In this document: in pieces, positions 53,289 through 63,499 of the stretch
Position numbering within the stretch: the first letter of the stretch is position 1
Layout: every line of letters begins with the position of its first letter
IMG/VR virus record: IMGVR_UViG_3300046171_000298
Location: 1 to 64,000 of that record
DNA length: 64,000 nucleotides
From: a virus
Reading direction: 5' to 3' (one strand)
Made by a program: the position numbers and the translations under genes
The notes under the pieces: generated by a model
The model's input: the letters and a program-made list of their open reading frames with translations, nothing else
What the model was told of the DNA's origin: nothing
Databases searched by the model: none

Positions 53289-54818
53289 TTAACTGTCACT
53301 ATTGTAGTCAATCTGCAAACTACCTCTTCTCAGCAATCCACCAATTGTTAATACCATTGAATCAACAGCATCATCGTGAGATGCATGTCCAAAATTAAGA
53401 AGCTCTTCTTCTAATACATCCCATTTACGCCATTTGTTCCACACTACTTTTTTGTGTTCGTATAAACCTAAGACACCTCTTAATCTTGCTAACTTGTCAC
53501 CTCTAAATCCTTTTACAGGTGAGATACTTAAATTAAACAATGAACGCTCATCAAACATTATTCTTTTAAAATCACCTTCGAATGATGTTTGATATGCAAT
53601 GGCTTCAGGCCAAATAATACAAGGGGAAGTAGTTGCAAAATATTTACCATCATCATTCTCAAGCAAAATATTCCAATCAGCCAACATCTCACATAATGTG
53701 TCCATTTTGTCAAGATTACCCATTGACCTACAACGTCTTTGGTCAATAAGATAAATCTTGCCTTCGTAAATCCCGGCTAATGTAAAGACTGTCCAATCGT
53801 TCTTCTCTCCTAAGCCTGCACTAAGGTCAATTCCAACACCAATACAATCATAATCTTCTGGTACTTCACCTTTGACAATTAACTCTGGTGATATCCCAAC
53901 ATCAGAAGACTGTACAGCTGTATTTAAATACTGATAAGCAAAGGCAATTTTATCTTCTGCCTTTCTTTCTTTTAGATACTTCATTGACCAGAATTCAGGC
54001 CAATAAGATCGTGATCTACCGTCTTCGTCTGTTATGACTGCTTTTTGTACGATTTGCTTCCAGTTATTCTTGGGGACAAATAAAGTGGCGTGTATGTCGT
54101 CAAAATGAAACCTCGTTCCCAAACAGATTGCCCTTGCACCTTGGAACATCGTAGGTGCAATGACATTAGACCACGTCTGTTCCATCTCACGTCGTATGTC
54201 CGGGTTATTGATGGACGCAGCGGATTTAATAGGGTCATCGATAAGCACCAATTGGGAACGTTTTGAAGTAATTGCTCCTTTGAGACCTCCACACGCAACG
54301 GTAAATGCTTCTTCACCTGCTGTATCAATTCCTGCAAATTCATAATCAATACTCCAATACTCATCGGATCTTTTAATTTTTGAGAGCCTCACCATGGGAA
54401 AAATTTCCCTGTATTTGGCACTATTGAGTACACCTTTAATTGTTGCAGATTTTGCTCGGCTAATATCTACCATGTAAGCAATATAAAGTATTCGCAGCAT
54501 CTGTTTAGCAGCAGCGTGGCGTCCAATCATCCATGCAGCAAACAGACCAAGAACAGTGCTCTTGGCAGAGCCTCTAGGAGCAAGAATGGCTGTATTAGGG
54601 CCGCCTACGCCTAACAAGCACTCGGTATCTACTCCAGTACAAAGCTCGTTATGCCATTCCAACATATGCTTAGCTGGAGCTTTGCCCATAACAGTGCAGA
54701 ACGCGGCAAAGTTTTCTCTAGCTGCTAAGACGTCCGCTGATGGTGCTTTAGTCGTTACTTTATTAGCCGACATCAAAGCGTTTCTTCTATACGCTAATGC
54801 CGCGCTTGCAATTGCCAT
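53289..54818 (-). CDS. Large terminase subunit (TerL)
   Basis: Walker A PRGSAKST at residues 81-88, Walker B VLIDD near 191-195, then LGTRFHF (motif III region). The nuclease site is at GVGIDLSAGLGEKNDW (acidic residues near 340) with HDDAVDSM near 485. The product is 509 aa, normal for the family. It packages DNA into the prohead through the portal two genes downstream. No indel break is seen. Confidence 0.9.
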   Translation of the reverse strand: MAIASAALAYRRNALMSANKVTTKAPSADVLAARENFAAFCTVMGKAPAKHMLEWHNELCTGVDTECLLGVGGPNTAILAPRGSAKSTVLGLFAAWMIGRHAAAKQMLRILYIAYMVDISRAKSATIKGVLNSAKYREIFPMVRLSKIKRSDEYWSIDYEFAGIDTAGEEAFTVACGGLKGAITSKRSQLVLIDDPIKSAASINNPDIRREMEQTWSNVIAPTMFQGARAICLGTRFHFDDIHATLFVPKNNWKQIVQKAVITDEDGRSRSYWPEFWSMKYLKERKAEDKIAFAYQYLNTAVQSSDVGISPELIVKGEVPEDYDCIGVGIDLSAGLGEKNDWTVFTLAGIYEGKIYLIDQRRCRSMGNLDKMDTLCEMLADWNILLENDDGKYFATTSPCIIWPEAIAYQTSFEGDFKRIMFDERSLFNLSISPVKGFRGDKLARLRGVLGLYEHKKVVWNKWRKWDVLEEELLNFGHASHDDAVDSMVLTIGGLLRRGSLQIDYNSDS

Positions 54819-54845
54819 ACAAATTGTCTTCTTTATATTTCTATT

Positions 54846-55271
54846 TTATCTAATGATCTTGTATAATTCAGAGCTAACTCCAAGTAATTCACCAGCAAAC
54901 CTGCGCATAAACAAGTTTTTATTACGTTGATTGGAGCGACTTAATAAAGCCAGCCTGTTTCTATATTGTGTTTCTAACGCTTTAAAATATCGATCAATAG
55001 CTAACGACTTTTTTCTTGCAACTAATTCAGAACGGTTTAAGTTTGCACGATTATCAGCAAATGCAAGACCTAGCTCTTGAGCGTATTTTGCTGCATCAAT
55101 TTCTTTTGAATTAAACCCACGCAGCCTATCACTATCAATACTTAGAATTCTTGGCAGTGCTGACCTGGCTCTGAGCAAAGCATCTAAATACTGTACATCT
55201 ACTCCCTTGATATTAGGAAGTTCAACTCCTGCTTCTAAGGACTTATAAATTGAATCAATTGTTCTATCCAT
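54846..55271 (-). CDS. Hypothetical helical protein (141 aa) beside terminase
   Basis: All-helical, with YLDALLRARSALPRIL and a basic C-terminal half (KKSLAIDRYFKALETQYRNRL). It overlaps the candidate small terminase gene by 8 bases. It may assist packaging. No motif is recognised. Confidence 0.5.
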   Translation of the reverse strand: MDRTIDSIYKSLEAGVELPNIKGVDVQYLDALLRARSALPRILSIDSDRLRGFNSKEIDAAKYAQELGLAFADNRANLNRSELVARKKSLAIDRYFKALETQYRNRLALLSRSNQRNKNLFMRRFAGELLGVSSELYKIIR

Positions 55272-55800
55272 TGCTCAACTCACTAGAAAGCTTTGCCCAT
55301 ACTGCATCAATAGCATTTTCGATAGGTTCAGCAAATTGTGGGTCATCTTTAAAAATACTGGTAAATTCACGGAAGACACGGTCTGCGCCAGCAAGAATTA
55401 GTCCACGCTTATCAGTACTGCGGTTTATTCTCTCGCTTGCTTCAATATGTGACCTAAGCTCTTTTTCAAGTGCGGCTAGCCTTGCAGCTCCATGGTCTCC
55501 TTTGATTTCACCAGAGGTAATTGCCATACGTAGCTCTTGAATATCAGAGTGAAGTGCAGCAATTTCACTATTTAAAATCTCACGTCGATTGAGCTTTTTA
55601 TATTTCATCTTGACCCAACGATGTAGGTCATTAAAAGTACCGCTGTATCCCAGTATTCCAGCAAATACCCAGATTTCAATAATTGATGGAGTTACATCTG
55701 CAAAGTCTTTAAAATCCTCACTATCAGCTGCTGGTAGTGTATCAAGCCACTGATCAACAATTGTCAGATAGACTTTACTTGCTTTCTTGCTGTCAACCAT
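55264..55800 (-). CDS. Candidate small terminase subunit (TerS)
   Basis: 178 residues. The N-terminal domain (IIEIWVFAGILGYSGTFNDLHRWVK) looks like an HTH. A long coiled coil follows (RREILNSEIAALHSDIQELR, LAALEKELRSHIEAS). The position two genes before TerL and the HTH plus coiled-coil layout fit small terminases that recognise packaging DNA. No sequence signature confirms it. Confidence 0.5.
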   Translation of the reverse strand: MVDSKKASKVYLTIVDQWLDTLPAADSEDFKDFADVTPSIIEIWVFAGILGYSGTFNDLHRWVKMKYKKLNRREILNSEIAALHSDIQELRMAITSGEIKGDHGAARLAALEKELRSHIEASERINRSTDKRGLILAGADRVFREFTSIFKDDPQFAEPIENAIDAVWAKLSSELSNG

Positions 55801-57962
55801 TACATCATCCCCGCTAAGTTACGAGCGTAACTACTTTGATTAGCTCTATCTTTGGATTTCAGTTTATTCTCTAATTCTAATGTCTTACGGGTATCATCTC
55901 CTGCAACCTTAGTCTTTCTAACGTCTTGGTCACCTTTAGCACCAATCTGCTCAACAGCCTGGTCACCCACCATTCCTTGAATTGTTTTATCTACTAATCC
56001 TTGAGCACTAATTCTACTTTCTTCAACATCACCTCTTTCTTGAATCTGACGTGATTCAATATCACCTGCTAATGAGGTCTCAGATTGACGATTGGTTGAC
56101 TTAATATTCTCTAATGTAGTATCCGCAAGAGTTTGCGCTTTAATTAAACGTTCGTCAGCTTCAGACTGTGTAATAATACGAGCTTGATCGGCAACACTAG
56201 TAGCACCAATCTTTGAAACATCAATTTCACCTTGTTTTTCTAATACATCAAGTTGAACATCACCTTCAGCACCAATTTGCTCAATAGATTGCTCACCTGC
56301 TTTTTCTAGGCGCTCCATTTCAGCACGATCTACCATACTTTGAATCTTTTCATTGCTGAATATGTTGGCCTGTAGCTCTTTAAATTTTTGATTGCCAATG
56401 AGTTTTTGAAGATCCTTTTCTTGTATGCCAGTCTGACGTAGTAGTGTCTCATCTACCTTACCTTGTGTTGCGATCTGCTTCAACACACCTGTATTTTTTA
56501 AACGCTCTAAATCCTGCTCATTTACACCAATCTTTGATAATTCAGTCTCGATTTGCAGTATTGCTTGGCGACCCTTCATTCTTTGAAGAGTTTCGTTACT
56601 ACTAATCTCAGCATTAAGACGGTCTAAAGCGCCTGAATCTACTAATGCTTGTAGACTACGATCTTCTATCCCACCCTCTTTCAGTAAGCGAGAGTCAATA
56701 CTGCCTTTTTCTAATATTTGATCTATAACTCCGCTTTGACGAAGACCTTCAAGCTTGCGTTCATTAATGCCTGATTCACGCAATTCTGTTAAAAGCTGAT
56801 CTTTAGCTTGTGCACCCACCATACTTTGAATAGTGACATTGTTGCCCATTTCAACATTTAATCTATCTAGTGCTCCAGAATCTACCAACTCTTGTAGTTT
56901 ACGATCCTCTATTCCGCCTTTTTGCAGGAGCTCTCCATCAACACGCCCTTGCTCTGCGATTTGCTTAATTGCTCCAGTCGTCTGTAACCCCTGTAGCGCT
57001 TGCTCATTAAATCCCGCCAACGTTAATTCCTCTTTTATTTGCTTGACAGCCTCTGCACCTTTTAATCCAACTAATCTCTCATTAGATGCAAGCTCATTAT
57101 TTAATCGAATAAGTTGTGCATCATTATTTAAGCCAACTATATCTGTTTCAATTCTCCCTCTTTCAAGTATTTTAGCTAACTCTCCATCAACTACTAACTG
57201 CTGTAAGTCACGATCTTCAACACCTGCTGCCTTTAGCTCCTGAAGCATATAATCTTTTGCAATAACACCTTGCACTCCTGCTAAATCAATCTGATTTCGT
57301 GCAGCATTATCTTGTGTAAGGCGATTTTGATCACCATCAATTTTCCTGAGGTTACCCTCTAAGTCAGCCTTAAGCCCTAATTCAGTTAACCTTTCTTCAG
57401 CTCGGTTAAACTCAAATTGGTTTTGTAACGTAAACTCGTTTGATTGATTTAACGCATTAAAGAGTGCGTCGTACTCTGACCTTTGCAGATAATCAGCTCT
57501 ATCTTGTGTAAGCTCTGCATCTCTGACAAACAAACCACGAGAAGCATCTGCATCAGCATTTGACTGACGATATTGTGTATCAAGAAATTTACTAGCTACA
57601 TTACCAATAAATTCATTCTTCAACGCAGCTCCAGTAGAGCCTTCTTTATGAGGTGTATTTAATATATATTCAAGAGCATTGTCTAAACCGCTGATACCTT
57701 GAGCTACATTATCGTTCTTAATTCCAAAGTCATCACTTGATACGTTATTAGTCTCGGCAGATACAGAAGATGTATATGTATTATTTAAATATTTCTCTGC
57801 ATTGCCCGCAAATGTAAGCCCTGCCTTTTGAATATATTTTTTCACATCTTCAGGTGATAATCCTGCAGCTTCCATACCTTGCAGCTCAACACCTCCAACT
57901 TTGGCACCTAAATTAATTCCATTCTTTTTTAAATAATCTTCTACAGTTTTCGCTGTGGCCAT
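55800..57962 (-). CDS. Long repeat-rich internal or tape-measure-like protein (720 aa)
   Basis: Seven copies of a motif of about 23 residues, G[IVF][EQN][DE][RKQ]xLxxL...G...[LI], occur in the region 56,390-57,250, alternating with Ala/Gln/Glu-rich helices. The end is rich in EQIGAKGDQDVRKTKVAG. It resembles extended solenoid or internal virion proteins. Tail length control or DNA ejection is plausible. Confidence 0.6.
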   Translation of the reverse strand: MATAKTVEDYLKKNGINLGAKVGGVELQGMEAAGLSPEDVKKYIQKAGLTFAGNAEKYLNNTYTSSVSAETNNVSSDDFGIKNDNVAQGISGLDNALEYILNTPHKEGSTGAALKNEFIGNVASKFLDTQYRQSNADADASRGLFVRDAELTQDRADYLQRSEYDALFNALNQSNEFTLQNQFEFNRAEERLTELGLKADLEGNLRKIDGDQNRLTQDNAARNQIDLAGVQGVIAKDYMLQELKAAGVEDRDLQQLVVDGELAKILERGRIETDIVGLNNDAQLIRLNNELASNERLVGLKGAEAVKQIKEELTLAGFNEQALQGLQTTGAIKQIAEQGRVDGELLQKGGIEDRKLQELVDSGALDRLNVEMGNNVTIQSMVGAQAKDQLLTELRESGINERKLEGLRQSGVIDQILEKGSIDSRLLKEGGIEDRSLQALVDSGALDRLNAEISSNETLQRMKGRQAILQIETELSKIGVNEQDLERLKNTGVLKQIATQGKVDETLLRQTGIQEKDLQKLIGNQKFKELQANIFSNEKIQSMVDRAEMERLEKAGEQSIEQIGAEGDVQLDVLEKQGEIDVSKIGATSVADQARIITQSEADERLIKAQTLADTTLENIKSTNRQSETSLAGDIESRQIQERGDVEESRISAQGLVDKTIQGMVGDQAVEQIGAKGDQDVRKTKVAGDDTRKTLELENKLKSKDRANQSSYARNLAGMM

Positions 57963-58031
57963 CTCTATATGTACTCGAAAGCTTCTTTAATTCTACAAAG
58001 TTAGAATAGTGAAAGAATAAGCTTAACTTAA

Positions 58032-58538
58032 ATGTCTTTGCATAGGGCTGCAGCAAATAGTGGAAGATTCAGTGATGATAGTCCAATGCGTAGCTTTGGT
58101 GAAATTGGACTAGAACGCAAAAGACGTAATCAGGAGAATGAACTGTTTGATAAAGGACTGTTCACTGATTCTGTACTTAAAGATAAGAAACGCGATTACG
58201 ATCTCTGGTCAACTAAACAACAAATAGCTTTAAATCGCGAAACAGGCGCAGCTCAAAGGTTTGCTGGCGGCCTAAGCATGCTCGGACAAGCTGCTGGAGC
58301 ATACGGTGGCGCACGTATGGATGCAGCTGCTGATGCTGCAAGAGAAAGCCGATTTAAAGGCTTGATGGATGGCTCTCAGTATGGATCACATGGAGGTTTT
58401 GGGAGCCCAGTTGATTTTGGTAATATTGGAACAGGTGATTATACATATAACTCTAGTTTCCCGACTATTGGGGAATCTAAAATGAGTTCTAGTTTTCCGA
58501 CTTTTGGTGATAAATACGGCGTATTCGGAGGGAATTAA
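58032..58538 (+). CDS. Hypothetical virion-associated protein (168 aa)
   Basis: The Lys/Glu-rich N-terminus gives way to Gly/Phe/Ser-rich segments (GGLSMLGQAAGAYGGARMD, SSFPTIGE). It starts on the + strand, divergent from the 720-aa gene over a 69-bp gap. It is co-oriented with the muralytic gene after it, so the pair forms its own transcription unit. Confidence 0.55.
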   Translation: MSLHRAAANSGRFSDDSPMRSFGEIGLERKRRNQENELFDKGLFTDSVLKDKKRDYDLWSTKQQIALNRETGAAQRFAGGLSMLGQAAGAYGGARMDAAADAARESRFKGLMDGSQYGSHGGFGSPVDFGNIGTGDYTYNSSFPTIGESKMSSSFPTFGDKYGVFGGN

Positions 58539-58540
58539 TT

Positions 58541-60277
58541 ATGAGCACTCAAGTTTATAAACCTATTGACAATAGAGCTTTCCGCGGCACCACTGTTGAT
58601 GTTCAATCATCAACAATGAACAATGGCATGGGAGGTAGTCATCTCAAATTAAATCAACCTAAACAAGCATCAAAAGCCCTACTCGGTTCCGCCACCAAAG
58701 CAGCTAAGTTTGGAAAAGTGTTAGGTCCTGTCGGAACTATCTTTAATGCGGGAGTATCGATTGCCACTGCAGATAAATCTCAAGGAGCAGCTGGTATTGC
58801 GGGTGATGTCTTTGCAGAAACCGGTGGGTACATGCTGGGTGCGGCAAAAGGTGCTGCTATTGGGTCATTTTTAGGTCCAATTGGTACGGCAGTTGGAGGT
58901 GTGACGGGAGGATTAATAGGTGGCGGTGTGGCTAGCTGGGGTATGGATCAAGTCCAAAACTTATGGCGTCAAAATACTTCATCTGACTCAACTAAATACC
59001 GGAATAGTCCAGCTCCTACCGCCAATCCGAATGGTATTCCGCAAACAGGTACTGCTACTACTACTCGTGGCTTTGCAGATCTACGCGGTTCTATTACACC
59101 TGGCTCGTCCGACGCTGCTCCGATTAATAATGGAGCTGTATTAGCTAATGCCGGAGCAGATCAGTGGCAGCAGAATAAAAAGAGTGCAGGTAAAGATATA
59201 ACCAAAGCTGAAGTCCCTGTACTCAACAAGTCCTACGGCAGTATGTCTCGTAAAGAGATTAATGAGGCATATGACCAAATGAGATACGGTGATAACTTTG
59301 ATAAGGCCCGTGAGGCTATGGGTAAGGCAAAAGGTAACCCTTTTGATAGTACAAATAATCCTGAGAAGTTTTTAGTAGATGCTGCAGGTCAAAAGAAGGC
59401 TGTAGAACAAGGGCTTGAAATGCATAAGAGCTTCTTTGCTCAAGGCGGTGGCCGCTCTCGTGAATTAAATGGTACTAGTCCTACGTCTAGTTCTAGACAA
59501 TTAAGTCCAGCTGCAAAACCTAATGAGCCTGGTAGTGGTGTGAGGAGTGAGCGACTTGGCACCCTTGTTTCTGCTCACGATAAACACAATAATTTTTCTG
59601 GCAAGCACCAAAAAAATAGTCCTGGCAGTGGGCAGCCTGGAGGTCGTACAGTAAAAGACGTTTTTTCTAGGGCAGTTCATCCACCTAGCTCATCATCTAG
59701 AAATAAACGGGGATCTGGAAAACGCAATAATGCGGTCGGCAAGGCTAATTCCTATTTAAAAGGCAACTCCGCAAGCGGAAGCTCTTTATCTGAGGATGAG
59801 AAATATGATCTTTCACTACTCCGTCGTGTTGAATCAGACGGCTCTGGAGGCTACGAAGCTGTCAATCAATTTGGTTTTGCAGATGGTCATCAGAACTATT
59901 GGGAGAATCCAAATACTGGCAAGCGTAGTTACGTTGGTGCTTTTTCAAAAATGCCTCAGCATCGCGGCCGAAAGCTGACTGATATGTCTGTCCAAGAAAT
60001 TATGGATCTGCAGTCGAATAATAATATGTCGAATGAAGAGTGGGCTAATAGTGGACGTCTTCATGCAGTTGGAGCTTATCAATTTATTGGTAGTACTTTG
60101 GCTAGTGAAGTGGCACGGCAAGGCATTGATCCTAATGCTAAGTTTACTTCAGATTTACAAGATAGAATAGGTTTAAACTACTTGAAGCATACAGGCGATA
60201 TCTCTAAGTGGGTTGGTACTAATAACTTATCTGATGAAGAAAAAGCATATTTAAATAAGAAATACTCTAGAAGCTAA
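58541..60277 (+). CDS. Virion protein with C-terminal muralytic (lysozyme-like) domain
   Basis: 578 residues. The N-terminal half carries glycine-zipper stretches (FGKVLGPVGTIFNAGVSIATA, AAIGSFLGPIGTAVGGVTGGL), like membrane-inserting internal proteins. The last 150 residues (LLRRVESDGSGGYEAVNQFG, LHAVGAYQFIGSTLA) match the transglycosylase/lysozyme-type domain of internal phage proteins. It likely cuts peptidoglycan at entry. It lies on the opposite strand to the other virion genes. Confidence 0.7.
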   Translation: MSTQVYKPIDNRAFRGTTVDVQSSTMNNGMGGSHLKLNQPKQASKALLGSATKAAKFGKVLGPVGTIFNAGVSIATADKSQGAAGIAGDVFAETGGYMLGAAKGAAIGSFLGPIGTAVGGVTGGLIGGGVASWGMDQVQNLWRQNTSSDSTKYRNSPAPTANPNGIPQTGTATTTRGFADLRGSITPGSSDAAPINNGAVLANAGADQWQQNKKSAGKDITKAEVPVLNKSYGSMSRKEINEAYDQMRYGDNFDKAREAMGKAKGNPFDSTNNPEKFLVDAAGQKKAVEQGLEMHKSFFAQGGGRSRELNGTSPTSSSRQLSPAAKPNEPGSGVRSERLGTLVSAHDKHNNFSGKHQKNSPGSGQPGGRTVKDVFSRAVHPPSSSSRNKRGSGKRNNAVGKANSYLKGNSASGSSLSEDEKYDLSLLRRVESDGSGGYEAVNQFGFADGHQNYWENPNTGKRSYVGAFSKMPQHRGRKLTDMSVQEIMDLQSNNNMSNEEWANSGRLHAVGAYQFIGSTLASEVARQGIDPNAKFTSDLQDRIGLNYLKHTGDISKWVGTNNLSDEEKAYLNKKYSRS

Positions 60278-60279
60278 TC

Positions 60280-60891
60280 TTACGCGCTTAATATTGCAGC
60301 TAACGCACCACCCATACCTAACATAGCGTTCTGTGTATCACGACGTCTTTGATGGGCTCTATCATACATACGCTCTTGCATCGCAAACATATTCATTCTG
60401 TCTTGTTGTGCCATTCGCTCTCTTTGTAATTGATAGACAGGGCTATTTGCCTCAATTTGTTGCCTATATTCAATATCTTTTCTTTTTTCGGATTCTATGG
60501 CTTCCCTCAGCGGCTGAACCAATGAATTTCTCGCCTGCTCGATGGTCATTCCTGGATTGAAGTTAGGAAGTTCAATCCCTTGTGCACTTATGCGGTCTCT
60601 GGTTGCTCGGGTAGCGTCATTTATTTTACTTAATTTTTTATCGCCAATTTCCTTATCGCTATCTATCAGACCCACGCTTTGACCTAAGGATTGAAATAAG
60701 CCTTTATTTTCAATTGTGTATTCATTGGTGTCTTTGTTCCACGTACCTTGTTTTTCTAACAAGTCATTTTCCATCCCACTTGTAATGCCTTGACCTAAAT
60801 TGCCAAGCGCATCAGCAGCCATTCCAACAGTTGCTACAGTTGATACTGGTACAAACGCTTTACCGGCAAATCTCAATAACTGCTTTCTCAT
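60280..60891 (-). CDS. Internal virion/ejection protein (203 aa)
   Basis: Hydrophobic N-terminus (AFVPVSTVATVGMAADAL), helical acidic centre, and a long Arg/Gln/Glu-rich coiled coil (YDRAHQRRRD) with a Gly/Ala-rich end. Tail-to-tail with the muralytic gene. It overlaps its neighbour by one base. Confidence 0.55.
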   Translation of the reverse strand: MRKQLLRFAGKAFVPVSTVATVGMAADALGNLGQGITSGMENDLLEKQGTWNKDTNEYTIENKGLFQSLGQSVGLIDSDKEIGDKKLSKINDATRATRDRISAQGIELPNFNPGMTIEQARNSLVQPLREAIESEKRKDIEYRQQIEANSPVYQLQRERMAQQDRMNMFAMQERMYDRAHQRRRDTQNAMLGMGGALAAILSA

Positions 60892-61313
60892 TAGCCCATA
60901 CCTCCAGTCATCATTCTGTACTCTTCAAGTGTCATCGGCTGCTGCTCGTTAACTTCGCTTCCGAATAAGTTACTTGCAATAGCACCAGTGCCAAGTAAGC
61001 CTGCACTAATAGTTGCTGGCATTACAGCACGGACAATTTCAGGATGCTGAGCTCTGAACTCTCTTCCAGCCATTCGTGTTTTACCAGGGATCATTTCAGC
61101 AATGTTATCAATGCCACTTTTGATGCCTCTCTGAGTATTAGCATCTGTACCCATGCCTACTTTCAAAGCTTTTTTAATAAAGCTATCATCCATCGCATCG
61201 ACATAACCGTCGGCACGACCCACCATATCGTTTGCAAAATTACGCAATCTACTGCCAATTCCTGGCTGATGCTTTGCGCTTCTAGATACTGCTTTCACGA
61301 GTGCTAATGACAT
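60891..61313 (-). CDS. Internal virion/ejection protein (140 aa)
   Basis: Basic N-terminal helices, an RDYVDAMDD-like region, and a hydrophobic Gly-rich stretch (MPATISAGLLGTGAIASNLF) suitable for membrane insertion. It ends GGMG. Its stop overlaps the next start. Confidence 0.55.
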   Translation of the reverse strand: MSLALVKAVSRSAKHQPGIGSRLRNFANDMVGRADGYVDAMDDSFIKKALKVGMGTDANTQRGIKSGIDNIAEMIPGKTRMAGREFRAQHPEIVRAVMPATISAGLLGTGAIASNLFGSEVNEQQPMTLEEYRMMTGGMG

Positions 61314-61325
61314 GACTTTACCTCC

Positions 61326-61727
61326 TTACATGAAACTGGTTACACCACTTAGTGCAGCCATTGCTGGACCTGCGCCAGGAGCAGCAACACTTAAGCCCAG
61401 TTTTGCCAGACCTAAACCAGCTTGTATAAACCCTCCTGTTTTAGTTCTCTCATTAGCTCTCCTCTGCTCTTCAGCTTTCATATTAAAAATCTTCTTCCCC
61501 ATATCAATATCTTTATCTTGTTCAAAATAATCAGCAACAGCTTTTTTATCAAATCTATCTTCTTGATCTCTTAAGCCGTCTACAATATCTGTTGCTTTGG
61601 AAAATGAACCCATTTGAGGGCCAGTGTCTTTACCTCTATTTGTCAAATCAAATGCCAACCCCCCTGCAGTGCGGTTCTCTCCTGGCCCACGATATTGATC
61701 AAAATTTAAACTAGAACGGAACGCCAC
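61326..61727 (-). CDS. Internal virion/ejection protein (133 aa)
   Basis: A polar N-terminus is followed by a helical charged part (EEQRRANERTK) and a Gly/Ala-rich hydrophobic end (GLGLAKLGLSVAAPGAGPAMA). The glycine-zipper tail is shared with the neighbours, which suggests one ejection complex. Confidence 0.55.
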   Translation of the reverse strand: MAFRSSLNFDQYRGPGENRTAGGLAFDLTNRGKDTGPQMGSFSKATDIVDGLRDQEDRFDKKAVADYFEQDKDIDMGKKIFNMKAEEQRRANERTKTGGFIQAGLGLAKLGLSVAAPGAGPAMAALSGVTSFM

Positions 61728-61764
61728 AATATCGTGCTCCTAACTTATTAACTATTCTAGTGTA

Positions 61765-62953
61765 TCAAGAAATGTACATCTCTTTTTCGTTTTCTTCTGC
61801 ATTGCGGCGTCTACGTTCTTGCTCTAAAACATTTCCTGCTACCTGACCTGCTGCTAATCCTCCTAAGCCCCCCATAAAACCTCTACCTATAGTGTTCTTC
61901 TTAGATCTAACTCCTAATGCTCCTCCAGCTAAAGCGCCGATATAAGGAACGATTCCTGTAGTTACAGGCAGGCTCTTACCTAGGAATTGCACTTCAGGTC
62001 CGTGAATACCTTCTGTCGTTGTCTTAAGCGCACCAGCAAGCATTGTTGTATCTCCATCTAATGGATTCCAGTCTTCCTTCTTGTCGTACTTAAAGGCCTT
62101 ATACTTGCCGTATTCTTCAGGGACTTACATCCGGTCCTGACTTTTACAAACTCATCATACGGCAGCAGCTGTCCTGTTCTGCCCATAAAATATTTCAAGC
62201 CAACTTCACCCACAACGTTTGCTGTTTTGGTTGGATCATCCTCACTTGGAATAGCTGCCTTATAACCTTCTGCACCTCCAAAAGGTGTCATTAAACCTAA
62301 ACCTGTATTAATGGCTATACCAGTTGGAATAGCTAAAGCAGCAACATGCCCAGGCTGGAAATTACGCTTTTCATAATAAGCATTTTTACCTTCACCTTTA
62401 ACTGAAACACCACGTTTAGGTTTACCTTGCTTGTTAATAATTTCTTGCTCTTTAGCCTGGCGGTAGGACGTTGTTTTTAGTGGCTCATTTGTCAGGTTAT
62501 TGATAACTGTACTCTTTCCATAAAGCTTTGGATTAGCAGCGTTAAAACAGCTTCTGTGCCAACCTGAGCAGCAGCTTGAGCAGCGTTCATTAACCACCAG
62601 AAATTTCTTGTTCCATCTTGAGTGAGGTCAGCTGCAACCGTACCTACTCTTTGTCCCAAACGTTTACCAGCTGTATCCATCATCCCCATATCCATCTCTT
62701 CCCTTGCCGCTACGCCTTCAGGGGAGGCCATGCCGAATGCCTCTCGTGTCCTGTATGTAGGTGGGTGTGAGGACGTCATTGCAGTGAAACGGGGAGCTTC
62801 AGGCTGAAGGCCTTGCTTCTCACGCATTAGGTACATCATCCGAGCATTATCTTCTCGACCAATTCCATAGTCACTACGAAACCCTTCTACAAAATCACTA
62901 GCACCACTTTTGATGGTTCCCATGATTTTTTCAATGGACCTGTATCTCGACAT
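61765..62953 (-). CDS. Internal virion/ejection protein with glycine zipper, two frameshifts (about 396 aa)
   Basis: The ATG at 62953 begins RYRSIEKIMGTIKSGASDF. A missing T in the run at about 62530 restores AANPKLYGKSTVINNLT. A missing base near 62130 restores PEEYGKYKAFKYDKKED and continues to the Gly-rich end (GIVPYIGALAGGALGVRS, GFMGGLGGLAAGQVAG). The length 3n+1 fits two lost bases. The zipper and order suggest a DNA-ejection protein. Confidence 0.6.
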
Positions 62954-63497
62954 CAGATAATACCTGAACCTAAGCCAGTTGGGTCAATTGACAAATATTC
63001 ACTTCGCTGACCTGGAATAATCCATGCTGTGCAAGTACTTGATTAATGAGTTGGGATTCTTGCTCTTCTGACAGCTTTTCCCAAGGTGTTTGACCTTTAC
63101 CGCCAGTAACTAAATCTTTACCCTTAAGCACTTGATCAGCAGCCATTTGACCCACCATATCGCCACCAAAACCTCCGACCATTTCACTAACCATATTCGG
63201 CTTCATACCTAAGAATTTGCCGGCAGCTCCGGTTGTAGCAATGCCGCCTAAACCGCCACCGAGAGCGGAACCAGCGCCGACAACTAATTTATCAGTTAAA
63301 TCGCCGGGAGTCATTGCACCCGCTAATCCACCAAAAAGAATGTCAGGTGCCAAGCGTCCTGCTGTTGTCCCTAAATCAAATTTACCTGCAGAATCGACAA
63401 TTCCAGCTGGTTTTAAAAATTCCCTGACACCTTTGCTGCCAGCAAACTTTGATACTCCTCTCAAAGCTGGGCCGAGTTTAGTTATGAGTCCTAACAT
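62953..63497 (-). CDS. Glycine-rich virion protein, one frameshift (about 181 aa)
   Basis: Long Gly/Ala-rich hydrophobic segments (LFGGLAGAMT, GSALGGGLGGIATTGAAG). A missing base near 63015 restores IIPGQRSEYLSIDPTGLGSGII and a TGA that overlaps the next ATG (TGATG). This supports the join. It probably belongs to the same internal protein set. Confidence 0.55.
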
Positions 63498-63499
63498 GA

